DNA from: a bacterium
GTDB taxonomy: Bacteria > Myxococcota_A > Bradymonadia > Bradymonadales > Bradymonadaceae
Direction: 5' to 3'
NCBI GenBank assembly: GCA_030427705.1
Contig: JAUIBR010000005.1
Span: 175,585 to 239,584, forward strand
DNA length: 64,000 nucleotides
Each line of letters starts with the position of its first letter. The stretch's first letter is position 1. The notes beneath the pieces were generated by a model. That model worked only from the letters and a program-made list of their open reading frames with translations. It was not told the origin of the DNA and did not search any database. The translations under genes were made by a program, and so were the position numbers. Shown one piece after another: positions 45,235-54,450 of the stretch.

Positions 45235-47751
45235 CTAAGAATTGTGGTCTTGAACGAGGCGAAACCCAACGTCTGCATAACCTCGATCTCCCGCGATCGC
45301 GAGTCGCCCGGCGCACCGCGCCATCTCGAGCGTTTGGTTCCAAGAACCACCTCGGACGACTCCCGACTCGCACCATTCACGCACGTTTCCACCCATTCCA
45401 CGAACACCATACGGGGAGGTGTCTGTCGGGAAGGAGCGGACAGAGACGACATGTGTTGGAAGTAACTCATGCGACCGGACGTGACAGAACAACTCGTCCG
45501 CGAAGTTCCCCCAGGGGAATGTTCGCCCATCTGCGCCGCGCGCAGCCTTCTCCCACTCATCTTCCTTTGGGAGTCGCCAAGGCTTGCCGGTCTTCTCAGA
45601 ATACCAATCGGCGTATGCCCTTGCTGCATCCAACGATACGCCAACAACCGGCCAGTCTTTCCGCCAGACTTGCTGCCCATCGCGAGCCATTGCTGCCAGA
45701 AAAGGCGCACCCGCATCGTCGGAAAGGAATTCTGAAAAATCCCCGCAGGTAACCGGTTGCTCTTGCATCCAGAAGGCGTCGCACCATCGCCATTCGCGCG
45801 GGCCTGAACCGGGCGCAACCTCATCGCCGCCCACCGTGAACCATCCCGCTGGTACAAACGCTGCAGCGGGCTGAGGTTTCACGGGCAACTCAATGACCGC
45901 TTGGCTTCGCTCCTTGCCCGTCATCCAATCTCGCATTCGTTGGAGGAAAACAGGGTAGAAAACGTCGCCAGACTTCGTCTCAAACTTCGCGATATATGAT
46001 CCGATTGGAAGTTCGACTTTCAACGGTGTTGTCCCCGATGCAACGACCTCTCCCATCCGCATGCGCCTCGACAGCGATTCAACACGATAAACGGTAACAT
46101 CGGCGGGTTCGTTGGTTTCTAGCGACAACGCTCCCTTCCCGTCCAAGTACCGAGCAAATGCACCAGTATCGTATGCGCGCAGCATCAGCTCATATCGGGC
46201 TGCGTCGTCGAAACGGCGTTCGACTTCGGCCTCGAGATGTAGGCGGTGGTAGATTTGGGACAGAAGCACTTTGGCTTCCTTCAAGTCACTTGCGTGTAAC
46301 AGTGCAGCTTGCAGCAACTGAGCAGCCTCAGCGGTTTGTGCGCCGGCTTGCCGCTCGAGTTCAAGGGCCTCGTCTTCCAACGCCCACGCCGACGACTTTT
46401 CGTCTAACGTGGCCTCGGTCCGAAGCTGCTCCAGGAGTTGTTCGCCGCGCTGTCGCTTCTCTTCGGCACGTTGCAGCTTTGTCGTCGACGCTGGTAGAAG
46501 GTCCTGAGCACGTTCCACGAACTCAAGCGCCTTGGCGCGTTGCATGGCCCCAGCTCTCCAATTGGACAGCGCATTGCCAAGCTCGATGGCATCCTCGAAG
46601 CGAGCCTCCGGATCGGGGTCCATCGCCTTGTAAATGATCTCGGCGAGGCTCTCGTCATACATGATCGAATTGGAGGCTCGCAATTTGACGTACTTTCCTT
46701 CCTGCGAGTTTTTGAGAATCTTCTCCTGATCCCCGCGAAACGGTCGTTTTCCACGCAGATACTGGTAGAGCATCACTCCAATCGCGAACACATCCGCTGG
46801 AGGACCGAGCCGCGCGAACGTGCCCAACGCTTGCTCAGGCGGCATATAGGCCGGCGTCCCTCCCACAAACGAGGGATTTGTCACACGCAGAAGCCCTTGC
46901 TTGTCGCGAGCGATTCGCAGTGCAACGCCCCAATCCATGACCATCACTTCGCCGAATGCTCCAACCATGATGTTGGGTGGCTTCAAGTCTCCGTGAATGA
47001 CCCCGTTTGCATGCGCGTAACCGACCGCCTCGCAAATCTTTTGAAAGACCTCGAGCATTCGCCACGTCGTCCAGTGCTCGGAGTCCAAAACTTCTTCGTC
47101 GCCCGGGGTGGGACGAGGCGCTCTCGAGACGACATCCTGTCCCGAGATTTCACCGGTTGGAGACGTCTCTTGTTGAATCAGGCTGTTGGAATCACCCGTT
47201 GGGCTGGAGGTTGGGACGGCTCCTGGACGACCATGAATGACACGGAAGATCGACGCCAATGTCGCGCCCCCCACGAACTTCATCGTGAAGTAGGGCCGTC
47301 CGTCACCCAGTTTACCGATCTCGTGGACAGGCGGAATCCCCGGATGGGCCAGTTGCGCCGTGACCTTGGCTTCTGTCATGAACTGCGCATGAACCATCTC
47401 GTTATCACGAAGCTTCTTGTGGAGAATCTTCATGACTACGTTGCGCTCCAGGGCCGAATCGCGCGCGATTTGGATCTGCCCCATTCCGCCCTCGGTCAGA
47501 AGCTGAACAATCTCGAGACGCGCATCTTCGACGAAAGCCGCGGTCGCCTCGTCCAGGCCTTCCAGCGACAAAGGCGCAGACTCGACGAACTCAGTGTGGT
47601 CCACTTCCGCACGAATGATGGAGCGAATTGCACCAGCGGCGGCTTGGTCTACCCCCAAACTTTCGAGTAGTTCTTCAAGGGTTTCGACGTCCCTGAAGCC
47701 CAGTTCAGTCGAGCTCAACTCCCAAAACCTCTGCAGCACGGTCCAATACAT
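45235..47751 (-). CDS. Ser/Thr protein kinase fused to PEGA and SUMF1 (formylglycine-generating-enzyme-like) domains
   Basis: An 838-residue protein. A kinase domain (about 80-410) has the Gly loop LLTEGGMGQIQIA, an ATP Lys in RNVVMKILH, a catalytic loop HGDLKPPNIM (Gly replaces the usual Arg, so a non-RD kinase), DWG for DFG and MPPEQA for APE. A helical linker with many Gln/Glu/Lys (about 415-540) follows. A PEGA-like module (about 560-625) has SLETNEPADVTVYRVES and TTPLKVELPIGSYIAKFE. The C-terminal 200 residues are a SUMF1/FGE-like domain (FVPAGWFTVGGDEVAPGSGP, WRLPKEDEWEKAARGADGRT, MGGNVREWCESGVVRGGSWN). The first part overlaps the end of the CheY-type gene; the ATG at 47751 is chosen over a TTG, but a TTG at 47718 has a better ribosome site. 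Substrate of the kinase unknown. Confidence 0.9.
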   Translation of the reverse strand: MYWTVLQRFWELSSTELGFRDVETLEELLESLGVDQAAAGAIRSIIRAEVDHTEFVESAPLSLEGLDEATAAFVEDARLEIVQLLTEGGMGQIQIARDSALERNVVMKILHKKLRDNEMVHAQFMTEAKVTAQLAHPGIPPVHEIGKLGDGRPYFTMKFVGGATLASIFRVIHGRPGAVPTSSPTGDSNSLIQQETSPTGEISGQDVVSRAPRPTPGDEEVLDSEHWTTWRMLEVFQKICEAVGYAHANGVIHGDLKPPNIMVGAFGEVMVMDWGVALRIARDKQGLLRVTNPSFVGGTPAYMPPEQALGTFARLGPPADVFAIGVMLYQYLRGKRPFRGDQEKILKNSQEGKYVKLRASNSIMYDESLAEIIYKAMDPDPEARFEDAIELGNALSNWRAGAMQRAKALEFVERAQDLLPASTTKLQRAEEKRQRGEQLLEQLRTEATLDEKSSAWALEDEALELERQAGAQTAEAAQLLQAALLHASDLKEAKVLLSQIYHRLHLEAEVERRFDDAARYELMLRAYDTGAFARYLDGKGALSLETNEPADVTVYRVESLSRRMRMGEVVASGTTPLKVELPIGSYIAKFETKSGDVFYPVFLQRMRDWMTGKERSQAVIELPVKPQPAAAFVPAGWFTVGGDEVAPGSGPREWRWCDAFWMQEQPVTCGDFSEFLSDDAGAPFLAAMARDGQQVWRKDWPVVGVSLDAARAYADWYSEKTGKPWRLPKEDEWEKAARGADGRTFPWGNFADELFCHVRSHELLPTHVVSVRSFPTDTSPYGVRGMGGNVREWCESGVVRGGSWNQTLEMARCAGRLAIAGDRGYADVGFRLVQDHNS

Positions 47752-48091
47752 CGTCGGGATCAAACGGCTTCGTCATGTAGACATCTGCCCCAACCTCGGC
47801 ACCTGTCGCGCGGTCAAACTCCTGCCCTTTCGCTGTCAGCATGATGATAAACGTATCCTGCAATTCTGGACTCGCCTTCACCGTCTTGCAGACGTCGAAT
47901 CCGTTCATCAGTGGCATCATGACGTCCAGCAGAACCACCGTCGGGCGTTCTTCTTTTATCAGGTCGAGGCCCTCTTGCCCGTTGGAGGCGATGAGCAACT
48001 CCACGTCATAGTCCTCCAAGATATCCAACGTCTGTTCCAACAAGAGTCGGATATGGGGCTCATCATCTACGATGAGAATCTTCTTACTCAC
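47705..48091 (-). CDS. Single-domain CheY-like response regulator
   Basis: A 128-residue receiver domain with no output domain. All key residues are present: acidic pocket in MSKKILIVDDEPHIRL, phospho-acceptor Asp at about 55 in VVLLDVMMPLMNGFDV, Thr in MLTAKG and Lys in YMTKPFDPDDV. It starts with GTG, sharing bases with the stop of the GAF/cyclase gene (GTGA), and its end overlaps the kinase gene. It is likely phosphorylated by the hybrid histidine kinase encoded upstream. Confidence 0.94.
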   Translation of the reverse strand: MSKKILIVDDEPHIRLLLEQTLDILEDYDVELLIASNGQEGLDLIKEERPTVVLLDVMMPLMNGFDVCKTVKASPELQDTFIIMLTAKGQEFDRATGAEVGADVYMTKPFDPDDVLDRAAEVLGVELD

Positions 48092-49359
48092 ACTTCGACC
48101 TCAAAGATTGGATTAGCATTCTCAAACTCTCCCGTGACCGGCAACGCGTCGACAAACGCCGAGAGCTCTTCGTCGATCAAGATACGCCCATGGGACTCGG
48201 CCTGCAATTGTGCAGCACGTTCGACGCCATCGAAGAACACACCCGACTCCATGCTGCCGGTCATCGAGACGCCAATTCCGATGTCGTTCATAAATCCCAT
48301 TGGATCGACCTGCGAAATCAGCTTCTTGATATAGCGGGCGGCGGCGGTTGCACCCTGCGCGCAAACCTCGTCAGACTCAGCTGCGAACACCGCCACAAGC
48401 ATATCGTTTTGCGTTAAATTCACGGTTGCCCCGGACCCTATCAACGCTTGCAACGCCTTACGTCGTGCCTGGTCCGTCACTCGCAAAACATCCTCTGGGT
48501 CGACACTTCGGCCAAGCGCCGTCGCGCGCGCGAGGTCGCAGAAGACGACAACCGCGCGTTTTGCGCCGTCGGCCACCGCCGTCGAGATCAAGTCGGGCGA
48601 AATGAAACGCTCGATGTCCCCGCGCCGGGCCTGCTCTTCGAGTTGCCCTTGATGGAGGATTGCGTGGCTCACGGCGCCGGCTGCGGTCGCGGCGAGCGAG
48701 GTCACGACCTTAAGTTCGGCGGCAGACCATGCTTCTGGATCGTCGTGGCGCGCGCGTAGCAGCCCAAACACCTGCCGGCTGTCCTTGAGTGGTGCACTCA
48801 AAATCGCCCCTGCCTCGGACTGGAACAGTTCCGCTCGGCCTGTCTCCAGAACGCGTCGCTCGACCTCAAGCAGTTCGTCAGGCGGGGTTTCCAAGGCGTC
48901 GGGAGGCTCACACATGATGACGCGCGTCGAGTCACCGTGGGTTCGGAGAAGCAACGCTGTGCAGCTGCCATTCAGAAAGCCATGTGCTGCGGTGACGACT
49001 CGCTCCGCGACAGCATCGACCGTGAGAACCTCGGACAACGACGCACTGAGATCGTATAGGAGGTTCAACTCTTTGTAGCGCTCCAATGTCTCGTTCGCCA
49101 AAGCGCGCTTTTCGGCTTCTTTGCTGGCCGAATGCTCAAGCATCTGCGCGACAAGCTCAGCTGCCGAACCACCGACCACGCGGCCAAGTAGTTCGCCATC
49201 GTGATTGACTTCGTGGACTTGTCCCCGCAAGTCGGGGTCCCCGAACAACACCTTTCCTTTGACGTCTTCGACCCGAAAAGACTCCTGGGCAATTGAACGC
49301 AGATTGGTTAACAGCTCGTTCTGACTCCCCCTGAGAATGCGCTTAAGGCTAAGTTTCAT
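48088..49359 (-). CDS. GAF-domain protein with degenerate class III cyclase-like domain
   Basis: A 423-residue soluble protein. After a short N-terminal part comes a helical linker (SKEAEKRALANETLERYKEL) and a GAF domain (about 95-245: LNLLYDLSASLSEVLTVDAV, SAPLKDSRQVFGLLRARHDD). The C-terminal 170 residues resemble a nucleotidyl cyclase: RAVVVFCDLARATALGRSVD has the first metal Asp, LTQNDMLVAVFAAES the second, but the Asn-x-x-x-Arg motif typical of active enzymes is not obvious in the end part (FDGVERAAQLQAESH). It is therefore probably a nucleotide or protein-binding cyclase relative. Overlaps with its neighbours are 11 bases (kinase) and 4 bases (CheY). Confidence 0.85.
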   Translation of the reverse strand: MKLSLKRILRGSQNELLTNLRSIAQESFRVEDVKGKVLFGDPDLRGQVHEVNHDGELLGRVVGGSAAELVAQMLEHSASKEAEKRALANETLERYKELNLLYDLSASLSEVLTVDAVAERVVTAAHGFLNGSCTALLLRTHGDSTRVIMCEPPDALETPPDELLEVERRVLETGRAELFQSEAGAILSAPLKDSRQVFGLLRARHDDPEAWSAAELKVVTSLAATAAGAVSHAILHQGQLEEQARRGDIERFISPDLISTAVADGAKRAVVVFCDLARATALGRSVDPEDVLRVTDQARRKALQALIGSGATVNLTQNDMLVAVFAAESDEVCAQGATAAARYIKKLISQVDPMGFMNDIGIGVSMTGSMESGVFFDGVERAAQLQAESHGRILIDEELSAFVDALPVTGEFENANPIFEVEV

Positions 49360-51796
49360 CGACGATCTTGTCCTTGTCCTCGATGAAACTAACCACGTGG
49401 GTCTTCTCTAGACCCCGCACGTTTCGAATCTGTTCGATGAGTCGTTTGTAGTTGTCGGGTTTGGTCCCAAAGATGATGACGTCCGGTCGCAAGCGGTCAG
49501 CTTCGTCGACGCACTTATCACTGTGGCACTCGCCAACGATCACGTAGCCTCGTAGCTCGAGCTTCTTGTAATCCAATGCAGGGTCAGGATCGACGACAAG
49601 CATGTTCTTCTTCGAGCGGGCTTCGCGCATGACGCGCTCGATCTCTTCGATCAAACGGTCGCTGTCCGTCGGTTTGGTGAGATAGGACTCGACGCCAAGC
49701 CGGTAACCGCGATCTCGGTCCTGAACAATCGACAAAATGATTATCGGGATGTTCTGCGTTTCGGGGTCGGATTTCAGCACCGCAGCCACATCAAACCCGC
49801 TGATTCCAGGCATCATCACGTCCAACAAGACCAAGTCAGGTCGGCGTTTGCGAGCCGCTTGTATCGCAGCTGTGCCGTTCTCGGCCAATCGCACACTATA
49901 CCCGCGTTCGCCGAGCTGCTGGGTGAGCAACTCCCGCAGACTCGGGTCGTCGTCGACGACAAGAACGTCGAGGTCACCCTCTGCGTTCTGACGCTTTACG
50001 TGTTTGTCGATGCGGTCTACGAGGGTTTCCATCGTCGGCTTGGAATCCTCGACGACCGAGAAGTCCGATGGGACGACAAACGTAAAGACCGAGCCTGTTC
50101 CCACTTCGCTATCTGCCCAGATCCGTCCGTGGTGGGAATTGATGATTTGTCGACAAATCGGCAGTCCGAGACCGGTTCCTTTTGGTTTGTTGGTGAGCGT
50201 ATCGCCCACCTGTCGGAACTTCTCGAAAACGGTGGACAAGTCTTCTTTCGCGATACCCTCGCCGGTGTCGCGGACAGCGAACTCAACGCCCTCGCTGGTG
50301 GTGCGTGCGGTGACTGTTACGGACCCTTCTTCCGTAAACTTGGAAGCATTGGAAATTAGATTCAACAACACCTGAAGCAGACGGTCGTGGTCGCCGCGAA
50401 TCATCGGAAGATTGTCTTCGATTTCCAACTTCAGTTTTACGGGTGTCGATGTGAACAAACCCGACGCCGAATCCCGGGCTCGTTCCACGAGGCCGGTTGG
50501 GTCAAGCATTTCCATCTCCCATTCCATATGACCGGCCTCCATCTTCGAGATGTCGAGCACGTCGTTGATGAGATTGGTCAGACGGTCACCTTCAGAGATG
50601 ATGATATCGACGTTTCCAGACACCTGCTTGGCCGCGCGATTAGCGCGTTTGTCGTCCGCCGGCACGTGCTGGAGCACTTGGGTTTCGAGTTTGTTCTTGG
50701 TGAGCTTTGCGAAGCCAAGAATCGAGGTCAGAGGTGTCCTCAGCTCGTGCGAAACCGTCGCGATGAAGTCGGTCTTCATCCGATCGATTTCTTTCTCAAG
50801 CGTCACGTCGCGTAGAATTACGACGACACCCTCACACTTTTCTTGCTCGTCTGCGTTAATTGGCGACGCCACGGCAAGTCCAATGCGCTCACCGGGGAGC
50901 GCAACTTCGATGGTCTCCATGTCGCCAGACTTGCAGCATCGCTCAGCCAACACTGCAATCTCGGATGGCAGAATCTCCCTGGCATCTTGGCCGATAATAT
51001 CGCCGTCACGCATCAGCAATTGGTTGAACACGGGGTTAACTGCCTCGACTCGTCCAACGGAATTCATAGCGACCAGACCATCCGCCATGTTGTCCAGGAT
51101 GGCCTTCGACTGACCAAGCGAGGAACGAAGCTCCCGTGTGCGTTCTGCAACGAGATCTTCGAGCTCCTCGTTCATCTTCTCGACACGTGCATTCGCTTCC
51201 TTGAGCTCGGCGTTTGCTCGCTCCTTCTCGACCTGAAGATAGATCATGAGGCCGAACACGATGGACGAAATCACCGTGATGTTAATCGTGAAAAATGCCG
51301 TTCGGACGCCCGCAGGAGGGTGATTGCTAAATTGTTCAAAGACAGCAGCATCGATGAACCCAGTGCCCACGGTGAACGCGACATACAAGACCAGCCACAT
51401 AATGCCGGACTTTCCGTCGGTGAAGGTCAACGAGCCAACAAGCGCCAACATCGCCCAGAGCATCACGCTGCCGCTAGACTCGAAGCCGCCCAAACTCCAC
51501 TGGAAGAAGAATGGAAGCAGCAGGCTGATGAGCACTTGGAAGAAGCGGACCGCAGCAAAGTTCTTTGTGGTCTTGAAGAACAGCAGGTTGAAGACAGTTA
51601 GGACGACATACCCGTAGGGAACAATCGCCGGAATCAGCAGGTCGAAAGAAGCCGCGATGGAACCCCACAGGATACCACCACCACTCATCAAGATGCCCAT
51701 GAACACCACCAAACGGTGGTGGAGACGTTCTTCGTCGGTGTTCTCGGGCACATCGCCGATTGCGCCGAGTTTTAGTGCCGCAGCCTTAAAGGACAT
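49349..51796 (-). CDS. Hybrid histidine kinase with membrane sensor, PAS, receiver and pseudo-receiver domains
   Basis: An 815-residue inner-membrane sensor kinase. Six helices (about 28-188) are followed by a coiled coil (about 190-225), a PAS domain (about 230-345: AILDNMADGLVAMNSVGRVE), HisKA with FIATVSHELRTPLTSILGFA (His about 350) and HATPase (about 455-585: N box NLISNASKFTEEG, DTGEGIAKEDLSTVFEKF, GTGLGLPICRQIINSHHGR). A full receiver (about 620-735) has DDDPSLRELLTQ and LLDVMMPGISGFD (Asp about 657). A second, shorter receiver fold follows (about 745-815) with DVIIFGTKPD where Gly replaces the phospho-Asp, so it is a pseudo-receiver. The ATG at 51796 has GGAG 6 bases upstream. First gene of the signalling operon. 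Confidence 0.93.
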   Translation of the reverse strand: MSFKAAALKLGAIGDVPENTDEERLHHRLVVFMGILMSGGGILWGSIAASFDLLIPAIVPYGYVVLTVFNLLFFKTTKNFAAVRFFQVLISLLLPFFFQWSLGGFESSGSVMLWAMLALVGSLTFTDGKSGIMWLVLYVAFTVGTGFIDAAVFEQFSNHPPAGVRTAFFTINITVISSIVFGLMIYLQVEKERANAELKEANARVEKMNEELEDLVAERTRELRSSLGQSKAILDNMADGLVAMNSVGRVEAVNPVFNQLLMRDGDIIGQDAREILPSEIAVLAERCCKSGDMETIEVALPGERIGLAVASPINADEQEKCEGVVVILRDVTLEKEIDRMKTDFIATVSHELRTPLTSILGFAKLTKNKLETQVLQHVPADDKRANRAAKQVSGNVDIIISEGDRLTNLINDVLDISKMEAGHMEWEMEMLDPTGLVERARDSASGLFTSTPVKLKLEIEDNLPMIRGDHDRLLQVLLNLISNASKFTEEGSVTVTARTTSEGVEFAVRDTGEGIAKEDLSTVFEKFRQVGDTLTNKPKGTGLGLPICRQIINSHHGRIWADSEVGTGSVFTFVVPSDFSVVEDSKPTMETLVDRIDKHVKRQNAEGDLDVLVVDDDPSLRELLTQQLGERGYSVRLAENGTAAIQAARKRRPDLVLLDVMMPGISGFDVAAVLKSDPETQNIPIIILSIVQDRDRGYRLGVESYLTKPTDSDRLIEEIERVMREARSKKNMLVVDPDPALDYKKLELRGYVIVGECHSDKCVDEADRLRPDVIIFGTKPDNYKRLIEQIRNVRGLEKTHVVSFIEDKDKIVDET

Positions 51797-51924
51797 ACGA
51801 AGCTCCAAAATGTTTGAAGTGTTTCTGGTTCGACCCTAACACGGACAGAAAAGTACGTCTCGAATTACCTGCGAATGCGCAGAAATTGCGGCTTCGTAAT
51901 CAAACTTGGTTCCCCAAATGGGTT

Positions 51925-53049
51925 TTAGTTCGCGTCCTTCGCCTCGCGACGGCGGCGTTCCTCGGTCCGGAGCGCCTTGAGGTAGAACAGGTCTTCTTCG
52001 TTCAACATGGCCGGCGTGAATCCCGGGTCCGGCATCAATGGCGCCATCTTGCGTTCCACACCGTCAAACCCCTCCATGTTCACTGCGTGTGGTGGGTATT
52101 TGCCCGTGTACACCTTACCGTAGAATCGCTTGTTTAGTGTGGTGTCTTTGAATGTGTATCCGTACCGCGCATAGCGCCAATTACGACACAATCGCAGGCG
52201 GTCGGAATCAAACTCGTCCATCGAACTCACCTCGAAGTACTGAAGCCGTTCTTTCCCCTTCGCCTTTCTGTACGCGCTGTAGTCCGTGATTTTCAGCTCG
52301 GGGCAATCACCACCGACCGCCTTGCCGCGAAGGAAACCCTCGTCCGACATCAGGTCGACCGCAAGGTCACCTTGGGGTGTCCAGTTCGTGTTCTCCAAAA
52401 CCAACGACATTCCGGTCGTCACGCCCTTCTGAAGCACATTGCGCGTAAGGGATTTGAAGTTGAATTCGGGGCTCCACGCGATGATTTCGTAGACCTCGCG
52501 AGTGTTGATCGTGAACGTCGCACGACCAATGGGCCCCTTCCACATCGCCCCTGTTCGGGTGACGTACTGTACGGTTTTCTCGATGGCGACTGCGACGCTT
52601 CCTCCGCCCTCCATCTGGTAGTCATGCTGGATGGTGACCACCTCGTTGGGTTTGAACGTGACTTCGAAAAGGTGAACGCGACCGAGGGGCTCTGAGCCTT
52701 TCTTCAGAAACGGTGCGGACTTCTTGACGGCCAGCTTGACCGGCTCGCCGCGAACCAGTGTCTTGAACTTCAAGAATTCCTTACCTGGGTCGCCGGCGAT
52801 CTCGGGAAAACCCATGGTGAGGGCGACGTCTTTGTCTGTTGTATTGGTGAAGACGTAGGTCGCCGAAACGTCCCAATAGCCGTCAGTTCGTGCGGTGATG
52901 ACAATGTCCTCGCTGGTCATCGTAATCGCGTCGTTCTTGACCGGCGCGGGCGACCCCGAATGGTTGCCATACTCGGAGTCATTGGCCCACGCCGGGGCCG
53001 TGACACTGATAAAAATGAGCACGAAGATTGAGACAGCTGACGACTTCAT
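51925..53049 (-). CDS. Exported DUF4424/YARHG-type protein
   Basis: A 374-residue exported protein: signal MKSSAVSIFVLIFISVTAPA ending WA-NDS. The N-terminal half (KNDAITMTSEDIVITARTDG, VSATYVFTNTTDKDVALTMG, FPEIAGDPGKEFLKFKTLVR) resembles DUF4424, a beta-rich periplasmic domain. The C-terminal part has a YARHG-like motif, LRLCRNWRYARYGYTFKDTT followed by LNKRFYGK, then a charged tail. The start is the ATG at 53049 with AAGG upstream. It lies 16 bases after the AAA ATPase gene and is probably co-transcribed with it. Function unknown. Confidence 0.82.
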   Translation of the reverse strand: MKSSAVSIFVLIFISVTAPAWANDSEYGNHSGSPAPVKNDAITMTSEDIVITARTDGYWDVSATYVFTNTTDKDVALTMGFPEIAGDPGKEFLKFKTLVRGEPVKLAVKKSAPFLKKGSEPLGRVHLFEVTFKPNEVVTIQHDYQMEGGGSVAVAIEKTVQYVTRTGAMWKGPIGRATFTINTREVYEIIAWSPEFNFKSLTRNVLQKGVTTGMSLVLENTNWTPQGDLAVDLMSDEGFLRGKAVGGDCPELKITDYSAYRKAKGKERLQYFEVSSMDEFDSDRLRLCRNWRYARYGYTFKDTTLNKRFYGKVYTGKYPPHAVNMEGFDGVERKMAPLMPDPGFTPAMLNEEDLFYLKALRTEERRRREAKDAN

Positions 53050-53065
53050 TAGACCTTTCCTGGGT

Positions 53066-54328
53066 TCAAGCCGCCGACTCCGATTTCGAATCGGATTCAG
53101 ACTCCGTTTCCTCGGATTCGCTCGGCTCGTCTTTTTCGAACTCAAAGGTCTTATCGCATGGCGATGGTGAGTCCCAACCTTCAATCCGAGCACGCCGTAG
53201 TTTTTCGACGACGTGGGCCAACGAAAGCTCCTTCGCGATTTCGCGAAGCTCGTCCCAACGGTCGTTCGGAACCTCCGTCTGCTCGCGCGCGGCCAAGCGA
53301 TTGACGATGGAGCGAAACATAACATCATCCGGGTCGTCCAAGACCAAGAGTTGGTCGATACGCCCAGGACGACGCAACGCATCGGGCAACTCGTCCATAT
53401 TGTTGGACGTCAGAAAGACGAACGGGACGTCACACGCGCCCTCTTCGAGGAACTCAAGCTTGCGCCGAAGCTCCCAGCTTGAGGCACGGTCGACGTCGTC
53501 GATAATCAGCGCGCCTGGTCGAGTGATGTTCAACAACGTTCGCCACTCCAACCCGTCGATAGCCTCGAAAGCGCGAACTGAAAGCACCAGCGTTCGGTCC
53601 ACCAGACTGGACGCAGCGTGCATGCAGAACGTCGATTTGCCTGTTCCTGGCTTGCCCTGCAGCAGGATAGAACGGCGAACTCCAGCCTCCCGGTATTTAT
53701 GCCAGTTATCGACATGGATCTGCAGCGGTCCGTGATACGAGTGACGCTGAATCTCGTCTTCAACGATCGAAATTCGTCGATTCGAGTAGTCCACCGTCAT
53801 CACACTTCGTCCCTCCCAAAACACATCGCCGAGCTCAACAAACAAGGCTTCCCGCGCAACCGCATCGGTAGGAAACGCGGGCTCTGGAGCGCTGTCTTCG
53901 TCCCAAAACGCAGACACCGACGGCTTGTTTTGCTGGTACGCATAGAAGTACAGTTTGCCTTCGTTCAGCTCCATCTCCCAAGCTGACGAGTTATAGGCGG
54001 TGTGGGCAGTTCGCATCGGACGACGACGCGCAAAGTCCGCCCACAACGAGGGCAAAATATCCTCGCCTTCGGTGAAACCACGCTCCTTAAGCCAGGTGCA
54101 GACAGCAACCTGGTTGCTCGTGCCGGAGGCGTGCGTCACCAGCCGATTCACGAAGGAAACCCAAGTGCCGATGCGCCTCGCATCCAAGTCCCCTACGATG
54201 ACGTTCAGTCCGTTAATCTGCGTCTGAAGCTGTTTTAGTTGTTCCTGCTGCTTCTCAGTCGGCTTCACCTCCTTCAACATAAGTCGGCTCGCCGCTGCGA
54301 GCGCAGCTCCATAGATTTTGTAGTTCAT
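53066..54328 (-). CDS. BCS1-like AAA ATPase
   Basis: A 420-residue AAA+ ATPase. The N-terminal about 200 residues are like those of the BCS1/AAA family (SVMTVDYSNRRISIVEDEIQ before the core). The core has Walker A LLQGKPGTGKSTFCMHAASS (about 222-230), Walker B ALIIDDVDRASSW (about 270), sensor 1 VPFVFLTSNNMDELPDALRR and the arginine-finger segment PGRIDQLLVLDDPDDVMFRS. The C-terminus is an acidic Ser/Glu tail. BCS1 relatives unfold or move proteins across membranes; a chaperone role is inferred. Divergent from the gene at 54451. Confidence 0.88.
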   Translation of the reverse strand: MNYKIYGAALAAASRLMLKEVKPTEKQQEQLKQLQTQINGLNVIVGDLDARRIGTWVSFVNRLVTHASGTSNQVAVCTWLKERGFTEGEDILPSLWADFARRRPMRTAHTAYNSSAWEMELNEGKLYFYAYQQNKPSVSAFWDEDSAPEPAFPTDAVAREALFVELGDVFWEGRSVMTVDYSNRRISIVEDEIQRHSYHGPLQIHVDNWHKYREAGVRRSILLQGKPGTGKSTFCMHAASSLVDRTLVLSVRAFEAIDGLEWRTLLNITRPGALIIDDVDRASSWELRRKLEFLEEGACDVPFVFLTSNNMDELPDALRRPGRIDQLLVLDDPDDVMFRSIVNRLAAREQTEVPNDRWDELREIAKELSLAHVVEKLRRARIEGWDSPSPCDKTFEFEKDEPSESEETESESDSKSESAA

Positions 54329-54416
54329 AACGTTTGGGTCTCATGCCCCAGTCCAATATGAGTGATGTTGAGCCAATCCAACCACGGCGACGATGGTTTC
54401 TATTCCGCAGGCGCTG

Positions 54417-54422
54417 TATAAT
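54417..54422 (+). promoter_or_regulatory. TATAAT (-10) before the 54451 gene
   Basis: A perfect TATAAT lies 28 bases upstream of the ATG at 54451. A -35 element at the right distance is weak (TGGTTT), so the promoter assignment is moderate. Confidence 0.4.
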
Positions 54423-54450
54423 GATCAAACACCGATTTCGAGAGGAAAAC

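Noticed and set aside
46540..47670. 376-codon plus-strand reading frame opposite the Ser/Thr kinase gene
   Set aside because: It lies antisense within the kinase gene, has no ribosome site and no recognisable domain; the reverse reading has clear kinase motifs.
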